Below, piece after piece: positions 1 through 20,793 of a stretch of 64,000 nt of DNA. The notes below the pieces were generated by a model. That model was not told the DNA's origin and searched no databases. It saw only the letters and a list, made by a program, of their open reading frames with translations. Every line of letters starts with the position of its first letter. Positions within the stretch are counted from its first letter, which is position 1. This DNA is from Mycobacterium triplex (GTDB lineage Bacteria > Actinomycetota > Actinomycetes > Mycobacteriales > Mycobacteriaceae), in assembly GCF_000689255.1 (NCBI RefSeq), contig NZ_HG964446.1, positions 3,702,734 to 3,766,733 of the forward strand, written 5' to 3'. The translations under genes and the position numbers were made by a program.

Positions 1-494
1 ACGGCGCGGCCAAGAGTGGCATTTTCGGATTGACCCGCGGATTAGCGGTCGAGGGAGCCGAATTCGGTATCACGGTCAATGCATTGGGACCGGCCGCAAA
101 TACCACGGCCATCCGCCACTTCAACGAGACTTCGGCGTTCACCGAGTTGATGGAAAATCACTTCCCCACCACGCTGATCTCGCCGGCTGTCGCCTACCTT
201 GCGCACCAATGTTGTGAGCTTTCCGGCGCCAACCTCGAAGCCGCCGCCGGCAACGTCGGGCTACGCGTGTTCGGCCAGACCGCGGGATACACCGACACCG
301 ACCTCACCGTCGAGAACGTGCGCGACAACCTCGCAGTGATCGTCGACAAGAGTACGGCGACGATGTTCCCCGACCCGGGCGAGGTGCCGCCCGGCCCGAC
401 CGGCGCGGTGCAGCTCGGCGCCGTTTTCAAGCCCTACCAGCCCAGTGAACCGTTGCCCGCCAGCGGTATTCGTTACAGCCAGGAGAGATCATGA
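1..494 (+). CDS. SDR-family oxidoreductase, C-terminal part (5' end outside window)
   Basis: The frame is open from the first full codon at position 3, so the gene starts upstream. The first residues read GAAKSGIFGLTRGLAVEG. This is the stretch around the catalytic Lys of the YxxxK motif in short-chain dehydrogenases; the Tyr and the Rossmann glycines lie outside the window. The later 'ISPAVAYLAH...LSG' stretch and the long tail resemble hydroxyacyl-CoA dehydrogenase-type SDRs related to peroxisomal MFE-2. That sub-family call is an inference. The stop overlaps the ATG of the next P450 gene (ATGA at 491-494), which indicates translational coupling in one operon. Confidence 0.85.
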   Translation, partial: GAAKSGIFGLTRGLAVEGAEFGITVNALGPAANTTAIRHFNETSAFTELMENHFPTTLISPAVAYLAHQCCELSGANLEAAAGNVGLRVFGQTAGYTDTDLTVENVRDNLAVIVDKSTATMFPDPGEVPPGPTGAVQLGAVFKPYQPSEPLPASGIRYSQERS

Positions 495-1735
495 CCGTCG
501 GTACGGCAAAGCCAAGCATCTTTGATGCCGATCTGCCGGTATTGGACTACGCCGTCACGGACACACCGCAGCAGATCTATCCGCAGTTTCGGGCTGCTCA
601 GCAAGTCGCACCGATCGCGCTGGGTCCAGTGGGCCCAGAGACGCTCTCGTATGAGCTCGCGCGAACCGTGCTGGGCGACCCACGGTTCGGGATCCCTCCG
701 GGCATTCACCTCACGGCGCACGGGGTGACGTCAGGTGAATTGTGGGACCGCGTCGTCGCCAGCATCCTCTGCATGGAAGGTACCGAACACCGCCGGTTGC
801 GCAGCTTGGTGTCAAAGGCCTTCACCCCGCGGGCAACCGCACGCATGGACAGCACGATCCACGCCGTCATCAACGAACTCACCGATGCCGTTGTCGCGGC
901 AGGGAATTGCGAGTTCGTCGAGGAGATCGCGCGGCCCTATCCCATTCCCGTCATCTGCGCCCTGCTGGGTGCGCCGCGGGAAGACTGGCAGTTGTTCTCG
1001 ACATGGGCAGAGGACATATTCAAGATCGTCAGCTTCGACTGCAATCTTGCCGAGGAAGAGCCCAAGGTCCTGAAGGCCTGGGACGCTTTTGACGAATACA
1101 TCGATGGAATGATCGCCGAGCGGCGCAAGTCTCTTACCGACGACCTCCTCTCCGAGCTCATCCGAGCCGAAGACCGCGGCGACCGCCTTAATGCCTCTGA
1201 AGTCCGGATGCTGGCGTTCAGCATCCTGGTAGCCGGAACCGATACCACCCGTACGCAATTGGCGGCGTCGATGCAAGTTCTGAGTGAGCATCCCGAACAG
1301 TGGGCGCTGCTTCGCGACAACCCCGAGCTCGGGATGAAAGCCGTCGAGGAAACCATGCGGCACTCTCCGTCGATGTGTAGCACCCTCCGGAGCGCCATAG
1401 ATGACGTCACGATCGGCGAGTACACCTTCCCGGCCGGCACGTTCATTATCGTGAATACCTATGCCGCCAATAGGGATCCGTCCATCTACGACGATCCCAC
1501 GCGGTTCGATATCACTCGCAACGACCCACCGCCGATCCTCACCTTCGGTGGAGGCGCTCACTATTGCCTCGGTGCAAACCTCGCCAGACGGGAACTCTCC
1601 GAAGCACTGAAGATTCTCGCCCACCGTTTGCCGCACCCGCGGTGCACCGAAAACCCACCGTGGCGACCACTTCTCGGCATGAGCGGACCCACGCGACTCC
1701 AACTCGAGTTCGATACGTCCGCCGCCGCGGAATAG
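491..1735 (+). CDS. cytochrome P450 (first of two)
   Basis: A 414-residue soluble bacterial P450 of normal family length. Visible landmarks are the I-helix oxygen-activation motif AGTDTT (residues 248-253), the K-helix ExxR (E287-R290) and the haem-binding loop FGGGAHYCLG with the thiolate Cys at 359. It should need a ferredoxin and a ferredoxin reductase, neither of which is in the window. It overlaps the upstream SDR gene by four bases and lies 41 bases before a second P450, so the two are probably cotranscribed. The substrate cannot be read from sequence. The neighbouring ERG2-like gene makes a sterol, steroid or isoprenoid substrate a reasonable guess only. Confidence 0.95.
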   Translation: MTVGTAKPSIFDADLPVLDYAVTDTPQQIYPQFRAAQQVAPIALGPVGPETLSYELARTVLGDPRFGIPPGIHLTAHGVTSGELWDRVVASILCMEGTEHRRLRSLVSKAFTPRATARMDSTIHAVINELTDAVVAAGNCEFVEEIARPYPIPVICALLGAPREDWQLFSTWAEDIFKIVSFDCNLAEEEPKVLKAWDAFDEYIDGMIAERRKSLTDDLLSELIRAEDRGDRLNASEVRMLAFSILVAGTDTTRTQLAASMQVLSEHPEQWALLRDNPELGMKAVEETMRHSPSMCSTLRSAIDDVTIGEYTFPAGTFIIVNTYAANRDPSIYDDPTRFDITRNDPPPILTFGGGAHYCLGANLARRELSEALKILAHRLPHPRCTENPPWRPLLGMSGPTRLQLEFDTSAAAE

Positions 1736-1776
1736 ACGATCATTTTCCGCTTTCCGCCAACCGAAAGGAACAAGGA

Positions 1777-2958
1777 ATGGCCGACTCTCGAAGCATTCCA
1801 GAGTTCGACTCGGCCGATCTGCCGATGTCGTTCGACCGGGGCGTCGGCTGGGCGGCATTGCGCGATGCTGGCCCGGTGGTGTTGAGTGACGGTTGGTACG
1901 CCCTAACTCGTCGAGCTGATGTGCTTGCCGCACTGCGCAATCCGAGCGTCTTTTCCTCCAAGAAAGCGTTCGAGGTGGTCGGTAGCCCGTTACCGCTGGT
2001 GCCGGCGGCGCTGGATCCCCCAGAGCACACCCGGATCCGACGGATCCTGCATCCGTTCTTCGGTCCGCAGGCGCTGTCGGTGATACTGCCCTCGATTCAG
2101 GCGCAGGCGATCGACATCATCGACGCGATCGGGCGCCGCGACGAGTGTGAGGTGATGGCCGAACTCGCCACTCCCTATCCGTCCCAGGTCTTCTTGACGC
2201 TGTTCGGCCTCCCGCTAGAAGATCGGGAGCGGCTCATCCGGTGGAAGGATGCCATCATCGAGCTGAGCATGCCGAATGCCGCAGGCCAGGAGCCTGATCT
2301 GACACCGGCTTTGGAATTGTTCAGCTACCTGACCGAGGCGGTCGCCGAGCATCGGCAGAATCCAGGCGACGATGTCCTTTCACAAGTGCTATTGGGCGAG
2401 GATTCGCTCACTGACGACGAGGCCCTGGGCATGGCCTTCTTCTTCGTGCTGGCTGGACTGGACACAGTTACCTCAGCAATCGGGGCGGCAATGCTCGAGC
2501 TGGCCCGCCGTCCCGACATCCGCCGCAATCTCTGCGAAAACCCAAGCCAAATCCGCGTTTTCGTCGAGGAGATCGTTCGACTGGAGTCGTCGGCTCCGGT
2601 CGTCCCCCGGGTGACGACCGAGGATGTCACCGTGGCCGGTGTGACGTTGCCAGCTGGCTCGCGGGTGCGGCTGTGCTTGGGCGCAATCAACCGAGACGGT
2701 AGCGATGCGATATCCGGTGATGACCTCGTGATGGACGGCAAGGTGCACAAGCACTGGGGCTTCGGCGGCGGCCCGCACCGCTGCGTGGGGTCCCATCTGG
2801 CGCGAATGGAAATGAACGTCGTCGTGACCGAATGGCTGAAGCGTGTACCTCATTTCGAGCTCGCCCCGGGGTACCGGCCCGAGATCATCTGGCCCTCCCC
2901 GACCAGCACGCTGCCCCGACTACCGGTGCGCATTCTCGACAAGGAGCCACAACCGTGA
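1777..2958 (+). CDS. cytochrome P450 (second of two)
   Basis: A 393-residue P450. The frame is open from 1564, but I place the start at ATG 1777. It is preceded by a purine-rich ribosome-binding site (GAAAGGAA at about 1763-1770) and gives the normal N-terminal length; a start at 1564 would read back into the previous gene. Motifs are AGLDTV in the I helix (226-231), ExxR at E265-R268 and FGGGPHRCVG with Cys336 as haem ligand. The protein is clearly diverged from the first P450, so the pair is not a recent duplication. Its stop overlaps the GTG start of the following oxidoreductase (GTGA at 2955-2958). Confidence 0.93.
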   Translation: MADSRSIPEFDSADLPMSFDRGVGWAALRDAGPVVLSDGWYALTRRADVLAALRNPSVFSSKKAFEVVGSPLPLVPAALDPPEHTRIRRILHPFFGPQALSVILPSIQAQAIDIIDAIGRRDECEVMAELATPYPSQVFLTLFGLPLEDRERLIRWKDAIIELSMPNAAGQEPDLTPALELFSYLTEAVAEHRQNPGDDVLSQVLLGEDSLTDDEALGMAFFFVLAGLDTVTSAIGAAMLELARRPDIRRNLCENPSQIRVFVEEIVRLESSAPVVPRVTTEDVTVAGVTLPAGSRVRLCLGAINRDGSDAISGDDLVMDGKVHKHWGFGGGPHRCVGSHLARMEMNVVVTEWLKRVPHFELAPGYRPEIIWPSPTSTLPRLPVRILDKEPQP

Positions 2959-4034
2959 CCTCGAAGCCTGACGAGCAATTCCCCCTCCGAATTGTTCAGT
3001 GGACCACCGGAAGCGTCGGCAAGCGGTCGGTGCGGGCAGTCGCCTCCAATCCCACCCTCGAACTAGTGGGGTGCTACGCCTGGTCACCAGACAAGGTCGG
3101 CCGCGACGTCGGCGAGTTGGCCGGCATCGATCCGCTGGGCGTCGCAGCGACCGACGACATCGACGCCCTGATCGAATTGCAACCTGACTGCGTCATATAC
3201 AACCCAATGTGGCCGGACGTCGACCATCTCGTCCACATCCTGTCGGCCGGGATCAACGTGGTGACCACCGCCGCCTTCATCACCGGCCACACCTTCGGCG
3301 ACGGTCGCGACCGCATCATCGAGGCATGCGAACGCGGTGGCACAACCATTTTCGGCAGTGGCATAAACCCTGGATTCGCCGAGATGATGGCCATCATGTC
3401 GTCCACGATCTGCGATCGGATCGACAAGATCACCATCACCGAGTCCGGAGATAGCACCTTGTACGACTCGCCAGCAACCGAAATGCCGGCGGGCTTCGGT
3501 CAACCCATCGACAATCCGGACCTGCAGGCGATGACCGCGGAAGGCACAGGCGTGTTCCGCGAGGCATTGCTGATGATGGCCGATGCGTTGGGTGTCGAGC
3601 TTGATGAGGTTCGATGCGAAGCCGAATACGCGCAAACCACAGAGGATCTCGATCTTCCCGGTCCGTGGAGAATTGAAAAGGGCTGTGTTGCGGGCATCGA
3701 CGCACGCTGGAGAGGGTTTGTCGGCGAGCGCGACGTCGTCGAGATCCGCGTCCGGTGGCGCAAGGGTCAGACGTTGGAGCCCGACTGGAAGCTGGACACC
3801 ATGGGCTATGAACTCGAGGTCCAGGGACAACCCACGGTCAAGACGTCGATCCAGCTGCTCCCACCGCCGGACTTCGCGTTCGAAACGTTGGCGGATTTCA
3901 TGGTGCTGGGCATGATTATCACGGCCATGCCCGCGGTCAACGCGATTGCAGCCGTAGTCGCAGCGGCGCCGGGCATCGCCACCTACAACGACTTGCCGCT
4001 GACGCTGCCCCGCGGCGTGATGAGTGCCAAGTAG
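2955..4034 (+). CDS. DapB-like NAD(P)-dependent oxidoreductase
   Basis: A 359-residue protein. The frame opens upstream, but GTG at 2955 overlaps the P450 stop and directly precedes the conserved N-terminus. Residues LRIVQWTTGSVGKRSVRAV form a Rossmann nucleotide-binding segment typical of proteins annotated as dihydrodipicolinate reductase-like or 2,4-diaminopentanoate dehydrogenase-like. Such proteins are usually not lysine-pathway enzymes, and the true substrate here is unknown. Context in a P450/SDR operon points to redox work on a lipid or other secondary substrate (inference). The next gene begins at the base after this stop, so spacing is zero. Confidence 0.88.
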   Translation: MTSKPDEQFPLRIVQWTTGSVGKRSVRAVASNPTLELVGCYAWSPDKVGRDVGELAGIDPLGVAATDDIDALIELQPDCVIYNPMWPDVDHLVHILSAGINVVTTAAFITGHTFGDGRDRIIEACERGGTTIFGSGINPGFAEMMAIMSSTICDRIDKITITESGDSTLYDSPATEMPAGFGQPIDNPDLQAMTAEGTGVFREALLMMADALGVELDEVRCEAEYAQTTEDLDLPGPWRIEKGCVAGIDARWRGFVGERDVVEIRVRWRKGQTLEPDWKLDTMGYELEVQGQPTVKTSIQLLPPPDFAFETLADFMVLGMIITAMPAVNAIAAVVAAAPGIATYNDLPLTLPRGVMSAK

Positions 4035-4628
4035 ATGACATACAAAATCGATCCCGATGTGCTGGCTCGGGAATGCCGGCAGGTACTCGACCTTCCACTC
4101 GACAGCGGCGAACGGTTCTCGGCGCTTATCGAGCGGCTTTCACACGCCTACCCCGAGATCATCGAAAACCGACAGCGACGCTGGTTGGGAAGCAGGGCCG
4201 GCGGCATCTTGGGCAAGCTGACATTCCTGCACATCAGCTTCTCGGAGTATCTGTTGATCTTCGGTTGTCCCGCCGGGACACAGGGGTTTTCCGGAAGATA
4301 CAACTACATGGAGCTTTACAAGGTCATTCTCGCGGGCCGATACACGACCTACAATCTGGAATCCGACCAGATCGGCGCAACCGTTTATACGCCCGGGGAT
4401 CTCACTTACATGAAAAAGGGTGAGGCCAGGGGGCTGGAGATCGACTCAGGCTCATGGCATCTGGAGTATGGCCGTGGTCCGAACATCACCGCGATGCCTT
4501 TTGGTCTGATGGATACATTGGTCAGCTCAGTCGACGTGAAGCCGCTTGCGGCGACCACCAGCGAATACATGAGCTTTCTGAGTAGAGGTCTGCGCAACCG
4601 CCGGCGTTCGGCTGGTCAGAGCACCTGA
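4035..4628 (+). CDS. ERG2 / sigma-1 receptor family protein (sterol C8-isomerase homologue)
   Basis: A 197-residue protein that lines up over most of its length with fungal ERG2 and vertebrate sigma-1 receptor as I remember them. Shared blocks are AGG(I)xG (55-60), FLHISFSEYLLIFG (64-77), the GTxGxSGRY segment (81-89), YxPGD (118-122), a GEA turn (129-131) and WHLEYGRG (141-148) followed by MPFGxxDTxxSSxD (154-167). The Glu of the LEYGRG motif (E144), which corresponds to the ligand-contacting Glu of sigma-1 receptor, is present. No N-terminal membrane helix is visible, unlike the eukaryotic proteins. ERG2 moves a sterol double bond from C8 to C7; sigma-1 has no known enzyme activity. Last gene of the operon, overlapping the convergent neighbour by 13 bases. 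Confidence 0.9.
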   Translation: MTYKIDPDVLARECRQVLDLPLDSGERFSALIERLSHAYPEIIENRQRRWLGSRAGGILGKLTFLHISFSEYLLIFGCPAGTQGFSGRYNYMELYKVILAGRYTTYNLESDQIGATVYTPGDLTYMKKGEARGLEIDSGSWHLEYGRGPNITAMPFGLMDTLVSSVDVKPLAATTSEYMSFLSRGLRNRRRSAGQST

Positions 4629-7210
4629 ATTTCTCCGGTGCTGCCGTCCACCTCGATCAGGGCGCCCGCCGGCAATGATCTGGTCGCCCCGTGAACATCC
4701 ACGACACAGGGAAACCCGAATTCGCGGGCCACCACGGCGGCGTGTGACATCGGGCCGCCGAGTTCGGTCACCACGGCCGCGGCGTAGCAGAACGCCGCGG
4801 TGTACCCGACGTCGGTGACCTCGGCGACAAGGATCTCGCCGGGCTGCAGGTCGTCGATCGTCTCGGGCCGCACGATGCGCACCCGGCCGCGCACCCGGCC
4901 CCCGCACACGCCGACGCCGCGCAGGGTGTCTCCACTGGAAAGCACCGGCGCCGACGTGGTCGCCGGCTCCCAGCTTCCGCTGAAGACGGTCGGGACAGTG
5001 ACGGTGGCCAGCCGGCGCTGCTCGGCCCGGCGCCGTGCCACCAGCCCCTTGATGTCGACGGGCGGGGCGTCGAGTTCGTCGATCAGTAGGTAGAACACAT
5101 CGTCGGCGGAGTCGCAGAGACCGGCGCCGACCAGCCTGCGCCCGTACTCGCGCAGCAGACCGCGCAGCACCCAATTGGCCCGCACCACCTTGTCGCGACG
5201 AGCTTCCCGGTCGCGCAATTGCCGGGCGGCCAGCAACGCTACCGGCTTGGCCCGCAACGGAATCCGCGGCTGCGGTGGCTGCGGCGCGGCAGGTGCGCTC
5301 ATCGCCCTGGCCACCATCCGGACCAACAGCTCCGGGTCGTCGGCGTAGCTGCTGGACAACATCTCGAGCTCTGCGGGCCCCCGGTGGCCGATCAACGCCA
5401 GCTCGGCCAGCAGCGCGGCGTGAAATTCCGGGGCGTCGACGGCCAGCTTGTCCAGCCGCTCCCCCGGTTCGCTCAACAGCCGGACCACGTTCGGATCGCG
5501 TTGCGCCGCAACCACCAACCGCTGCATGGCCTCGACCGATCGCGCACTGACCAATTCCGGCCCCGCGGCCGGGGAAGTGTCTCGACCACACAAGCCGCGC
5601 AGCAACACGTTGAACGCGGCGCACAGCATGAATGACGCCGAGGCCAGCACCCACCCGTGCACGACGAGGTCGCGGGCCAGCACGATCAGGCTGAGCAGCC
5701 GGCGATCGTCGAGTTGGGTCACATCGTCGGCCAGCCGCTCCAGGCGATCGACGTCGGCGATGAAGTCCTCGGTATCGCGGGAGGCACCGGAGCTCAGGCC
5801 CACCAGGTTGACACCGAACACCCCGATATTACGAGCGTTGCGCAATTGTTTTCGGGCCCAACCGATTTCGGATGGCCGTTGCTCACCGAATACCGGTAGC
5901 GAGGCCATGCTGGGGCCGAAGAACCCGCTGTTGCTGACGATCATCGACGGCTTGGCGAACGGCACGGTTTCGGCCATGAAGTGCGCCGACGTGATCGCCC
6001 CATACAACCGGTGGCCGAACACCGCGACGGTGCGCATGGCGATTTCGCGCTGGACCATGCCGCCCGGCCGCAGCCGCTCGGCAATGACCGCGCCCCCGGC
6101 ACGCAACCCGCGGACGGTCGCCGATGCCGACGCCGGCGAAAACGGGCCCGGCAGCGCCTCGGACAGGTTGGTGGCCAAGAAGGTCGGAAAACGCGGGTCG
6201 ATCGGGGTGTCGAACTCGCCGTTATCTCCTTGTGGGCCGGCTAGTCTCGGCGTCTCCCCGTCATCGGCTGCCGCATCGACGGCGGGCAGGTCCGCGACAT
6301 TGGCCAGCCGCCACGGCAGCGAGACCACCCTAGTACCCAGCGCGATGCGACCGCGTACCGCCAGGGCGAAGTCCTCGATACATTCGTCGCAGTTCCATGC
6401 CGGCCGGAATCCCCACTCCTGGCGCAGCCGTGCGGTATCCATCAGCGGCGCACTTCGCACCCAGTCCCCCTCGCCGTCTCGTCCCCAAGCCCGCAACGGG
6501 CCGCGCAGCGAGACGATCGGGCGCCCGAGCGCGGCAGCGATCCGGCGGAACGTCTGCTCACCGTCGGCGGCGAGATTGATTGGGCCGTCGGTGATGCCGG
6601 TGTCCACGACGGCGCGGGTGAACAGTCGAAGCGCGTCGTCGAGGTGGACGACTTGCATACGCCGATCGCTGGACCGGTCGGGGAACGCCGGCGACGCCAG
6701 CAGCGCGCGCACCCAGTTGTCGACGTTGCGGCCGACGATCAGCGCCGAGCGTATCGCGACCCATTCGGCATCCGACGCGCCGAGCAGATCCTCGACGTGG
6801 GCCTGGTGGACACCGTCGGCCAGCACCGGAACCATCGGCTCCTGTTCGGTTTTCGGCGTGTCGGCGCGGCCGTAGACGTGCGCGGACGAAGCGAAAACGA
6901 TGCGCCTGCAACCGGTTTCGGCCATCGCTTCCAGGACGTTGCGGGTGCCGCCGACGTTGACCTCGTGGCCGATACGTTGGTCGGGTCCGGGGCATCGTGC
7001 CCACGCCAGATGTGCGACGACGTCCGATCCGGTTATGCCGCGTTTGACCGCGCCCGCGTCCCGGATGTCGGCCTCGATGAAATCCGCGGCACTCGACCAG
7101 CTTTGCGGCCGGTGCCGGGCGATTCCCACGACCTGGTGGCCCTGACTGAGCAATCGGGCGGTGAGACCGCGGCCGAGCACACCGCCGGCCCCGGTGACCG
7201 CGACTCTCAC
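4616..7210 (-). CDS. NAD-dependent epimerase fused to PEP-utilising swivel domain (Rv2047c-like)
   Basis: An 864-residue two-part protein. Residues 1-300 form an extended SDR/epimerase with TGAGGVLG at the N-terminus and a later SSAHVYG segment in place of the usual active-site loop. The C-terminus is the mobile phosphohistidine domain of PEP-utilising enzymes, with GGPMSHAAVVAREFGFP and a candidate phospho-His at 823. No PEP-binding barrel or ATP-grasp domain is evident, so it is not a complete PEP synthase. The start is GTG at 7210, only 20 bases after the pks12 stop, so it is probably cotranscribed with pks12 and may act on or with the polyketide product (inference). This order matches M. 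tuberculosis Rv2047c next to pks12. Confidence 0.88.
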   Translation of the reverse strand: MRVAVTGAGGVLGRGLTARLLSQGHQVVGIARHRPQSWSSAADFIEADIRDAGAVKRGITGSDVVAHLAWARCPGPDQRIGHEVNVGGTRNVLEAMAETGCRRIVFASSAHVYGRADTPKTEQEPMVPVLADGVHQAHVEDLLGASDAEWVAIRSALIVGRNVDNWVRALLASPAFPDRSSDRRMQVVHLDDALRLFTRAVVDTGITDGPINLAADGEQTFRRIAAALGRPIVSLRGPLRAWGRDGEGDWVRSAPLMDTARLRQEWGFRPAWNCDECIEDFALAVRGRIALGTRVVSLPWRLANVADLPAVDAAADDGETPRLAGPQGDNGEFDTPIDPRFPTFLATNLSEALPGPFSPASASATVRGLRAGGAVIAERLRPGGMVQREIAMRTVAVFGHRLYGAITSAHFMAETVPFAKPSMIVSNSGFFGPSMASLPVFGEQRPSEIGWARKQLRNARNIGVFGVNLVGLSSGASRDTEDFIADVDRLERLADDVTQLDDRRLLSLIVLARDLVVHGWVLASASFMLCAAFNVLLRGLCGRDTSPAAGPELVSARSVEAMQRLVVAAQRDPNVVRLLSEPGERLDKLAVDAPEFHAALLAELALIGHRGPAELEMLSSSYADDPELLVRMVARAMSAPAAPQPPQPRIPLRAKPVALLAARQLRDREARRDKVVRANWVLRGLLREYGRRLVGAGLCDSADDVFYLLIDELDAPPVDIKGLVARRRAEQRRLATVTVPTVFSGSWEPATTSAPVLSSGDTLRGVGVCGGRVRGRVRIVRPETIDDLQPGEILVAEVTDVGYTAAFCYAAAVVTELGGPMSHAAVVAREFGFPCVVDVHGATRSLPAGALIEVDGSTGEIQVL

Positions 7211-7230
7211 TGACTGCCGACCTTCATTGG

Positions 7231-19728
<12,498 letters not shown>

Positions 19729-19924
19729 CTCAGTACCCCTTGCCTAACACTGGTCTTCTTCAACCACCGGATGCCGAGTCACGGCAGTTGCTGCACGAGC
19801 AGACGTCGTCGTGCGGCTCCGACCCAAGATGTTGCTGGTGAGTATGTCCAACTCCGACAAGATTTCAAAACGTCCTATGCTGGCGCGACTGTACCCGCCT
19901 AACCAGCGGTCCTGGTCAGCGTGT

Positions 19925-20275
19925 TCAGACGACGGCCCTGCGCCAGCCATCGGCGGCCCGGGCCGCGCGCAGCAGGACCTCGCAGAGTTGGCGCAGTTCG
20001 GCGGCCTCGGCGCCTTCGTCCAGCGCCGTGGCCACATCCTCCGCCGCGCATCGGACCTGGTAGACGCGGTCCGAAAGGTCGGACGCGTCGTCGGCCGTCA
20101 GCACCACCGCATCGGCCGGCAGGGCCGTTACCTCGCCCCGGTTGATCGACGCCCGCTGCTCGTAGGCCCGTTGCCGGCACGACTGCCGACAGTATTGGCG
20201 GCGCCGACCCATTCCGACTGCGGTCACATCGCGACCGCACCAGCGGCATGGTTGTGGGTGGGAACGGCGGCTCAC
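19925..20275 (-). CDS. small zinc-finger-like hypothetical protein
   Basis: A 116-residue protein. The N-terminus carries CRWCGRDV (Cys10, Cys13) and then YCRQSCRQRAYEQR (Cys29, Cys33), a CxxC/CxxxC pair typical of small zinc-binding modules common in actinobacteria. The rest is an acidic helical region with no motif I recognise. It sits about 200 bases upstream of pks12 on the same strand, in the position of M. tuberculosis Rv2049c, but there is no sequence evidence that it regulates pks12. Function unknown; a nucleic-acid-binding role would be a guess. Confidence 0.75.
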   Translation of the reverse strand: MSRRSHPQPCRWCGRDVTAVGMGRRRQYCRQSCRQRAYEQRASINRGEVTALPADAVVLTADDASDLSDRVYQVRCAAEDVATALDEGAEAAELRQLCEVLLRAARAADGWRRAVV

Positions 20276-20391
20276 GCCTGCCGACTTTAGTCGGCCCCGC
20301 GCCGCGATCCCGGTATCATTGACGGTCGAGTCGCGAACGCCGCGTGTCGGCTCGGGAACTACGCAGAACGTCCTAACGTTTGCTATGCGAA

Positions 20392-20397
20392 TACAAT
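20392..20397 (+). promoter_or_regulatory. candidate -10 hexamer (TACAAT) upstream of rbpA
   Basis: TACAAT fits the mycobacterial housekeeping -10 pattern TANNNT and lies 48 bases before the rbpA ATG. No convincing -35 element is visible at the usual distance, which is common in this genus. An AAAAGGAG ribosome-binding site follows just before the gene. Confidence 0.4.
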
Positions 20398-20445
20398 CGC
20401 GTCACCGGAGCTTAGAGCTCAGAGCAATTAAAAGGAGTAACAGCC

Positions 20446-20781
20446 ATGGCTGATCGTGTACTGAGGGGCAGCCGCCTCGGAGCCGTGAGCTATGAGACCG
20501 ACCGCAACCATGACCTCGCTCCGCGTCAGCTCGCGAAGTACCGCACCGAGAACGGCGAGGAATTCGAGGTTCCGTTCGCCGACGACGCCGACATCCCCGG
20601 CACCTGGCTGTGCCGCAACGGTATGGAAGGCACCTTGATCGAGGGTGACCTGCCCGAGCCGAAGAAGGTCAAGCCGCCGCGCACGCACTGGGACATGCTG
20701 TTGGAGCGCCGTACCGTCGAAGAACTCGAAGAGCTGCTCAAGGAGCGCCTCGAGCTGATCCGGTCCAAGCGGCGCGGCTGA
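20446..20781 (+). CDS. rbpA: RNA polymerase-binding protein RbpA
   Basis: A 111-residue protein of the actinobacterial RbpA family, recognised from the N-terminal MADRVLRGSRLGAVSYETDR segment, the central core domain with GTWLCRNG, and the C-terminal sigma-interaction helices EELEELLKERLELIRSKRRG. RbpA binds RNA polymerase and group I/II sigma factors, stabilises the open promoter complex and modulates rifampicin response in mycobacteria. The start is supported by AAAAGGAG about eight bases upstream. It is transcribed alone, convergent with ppm1 with only 12 bases between the two stops. Product and start are both secure. Confidence 0.98.
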   Translation: MADRVLRGSRLGAVSYETDRNHDLAPRQLAKYRTENGEEFEVPFADDADIPGTWLCRNGMEGTLIEGDLPEPKKVKPPRTHWDMLLERRTVEELEELLKERLELIRSKRRG

Positions 20782-20793
20782 CCGCCCCTCCGA

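Noticed and set aside
5448..6875. 475-codon open frame on the plus strand
   Set aside because: Antisense to the epimerase/PEP-utiliser gene, low-complexity Ser/Arg/Pro translation, no start context.
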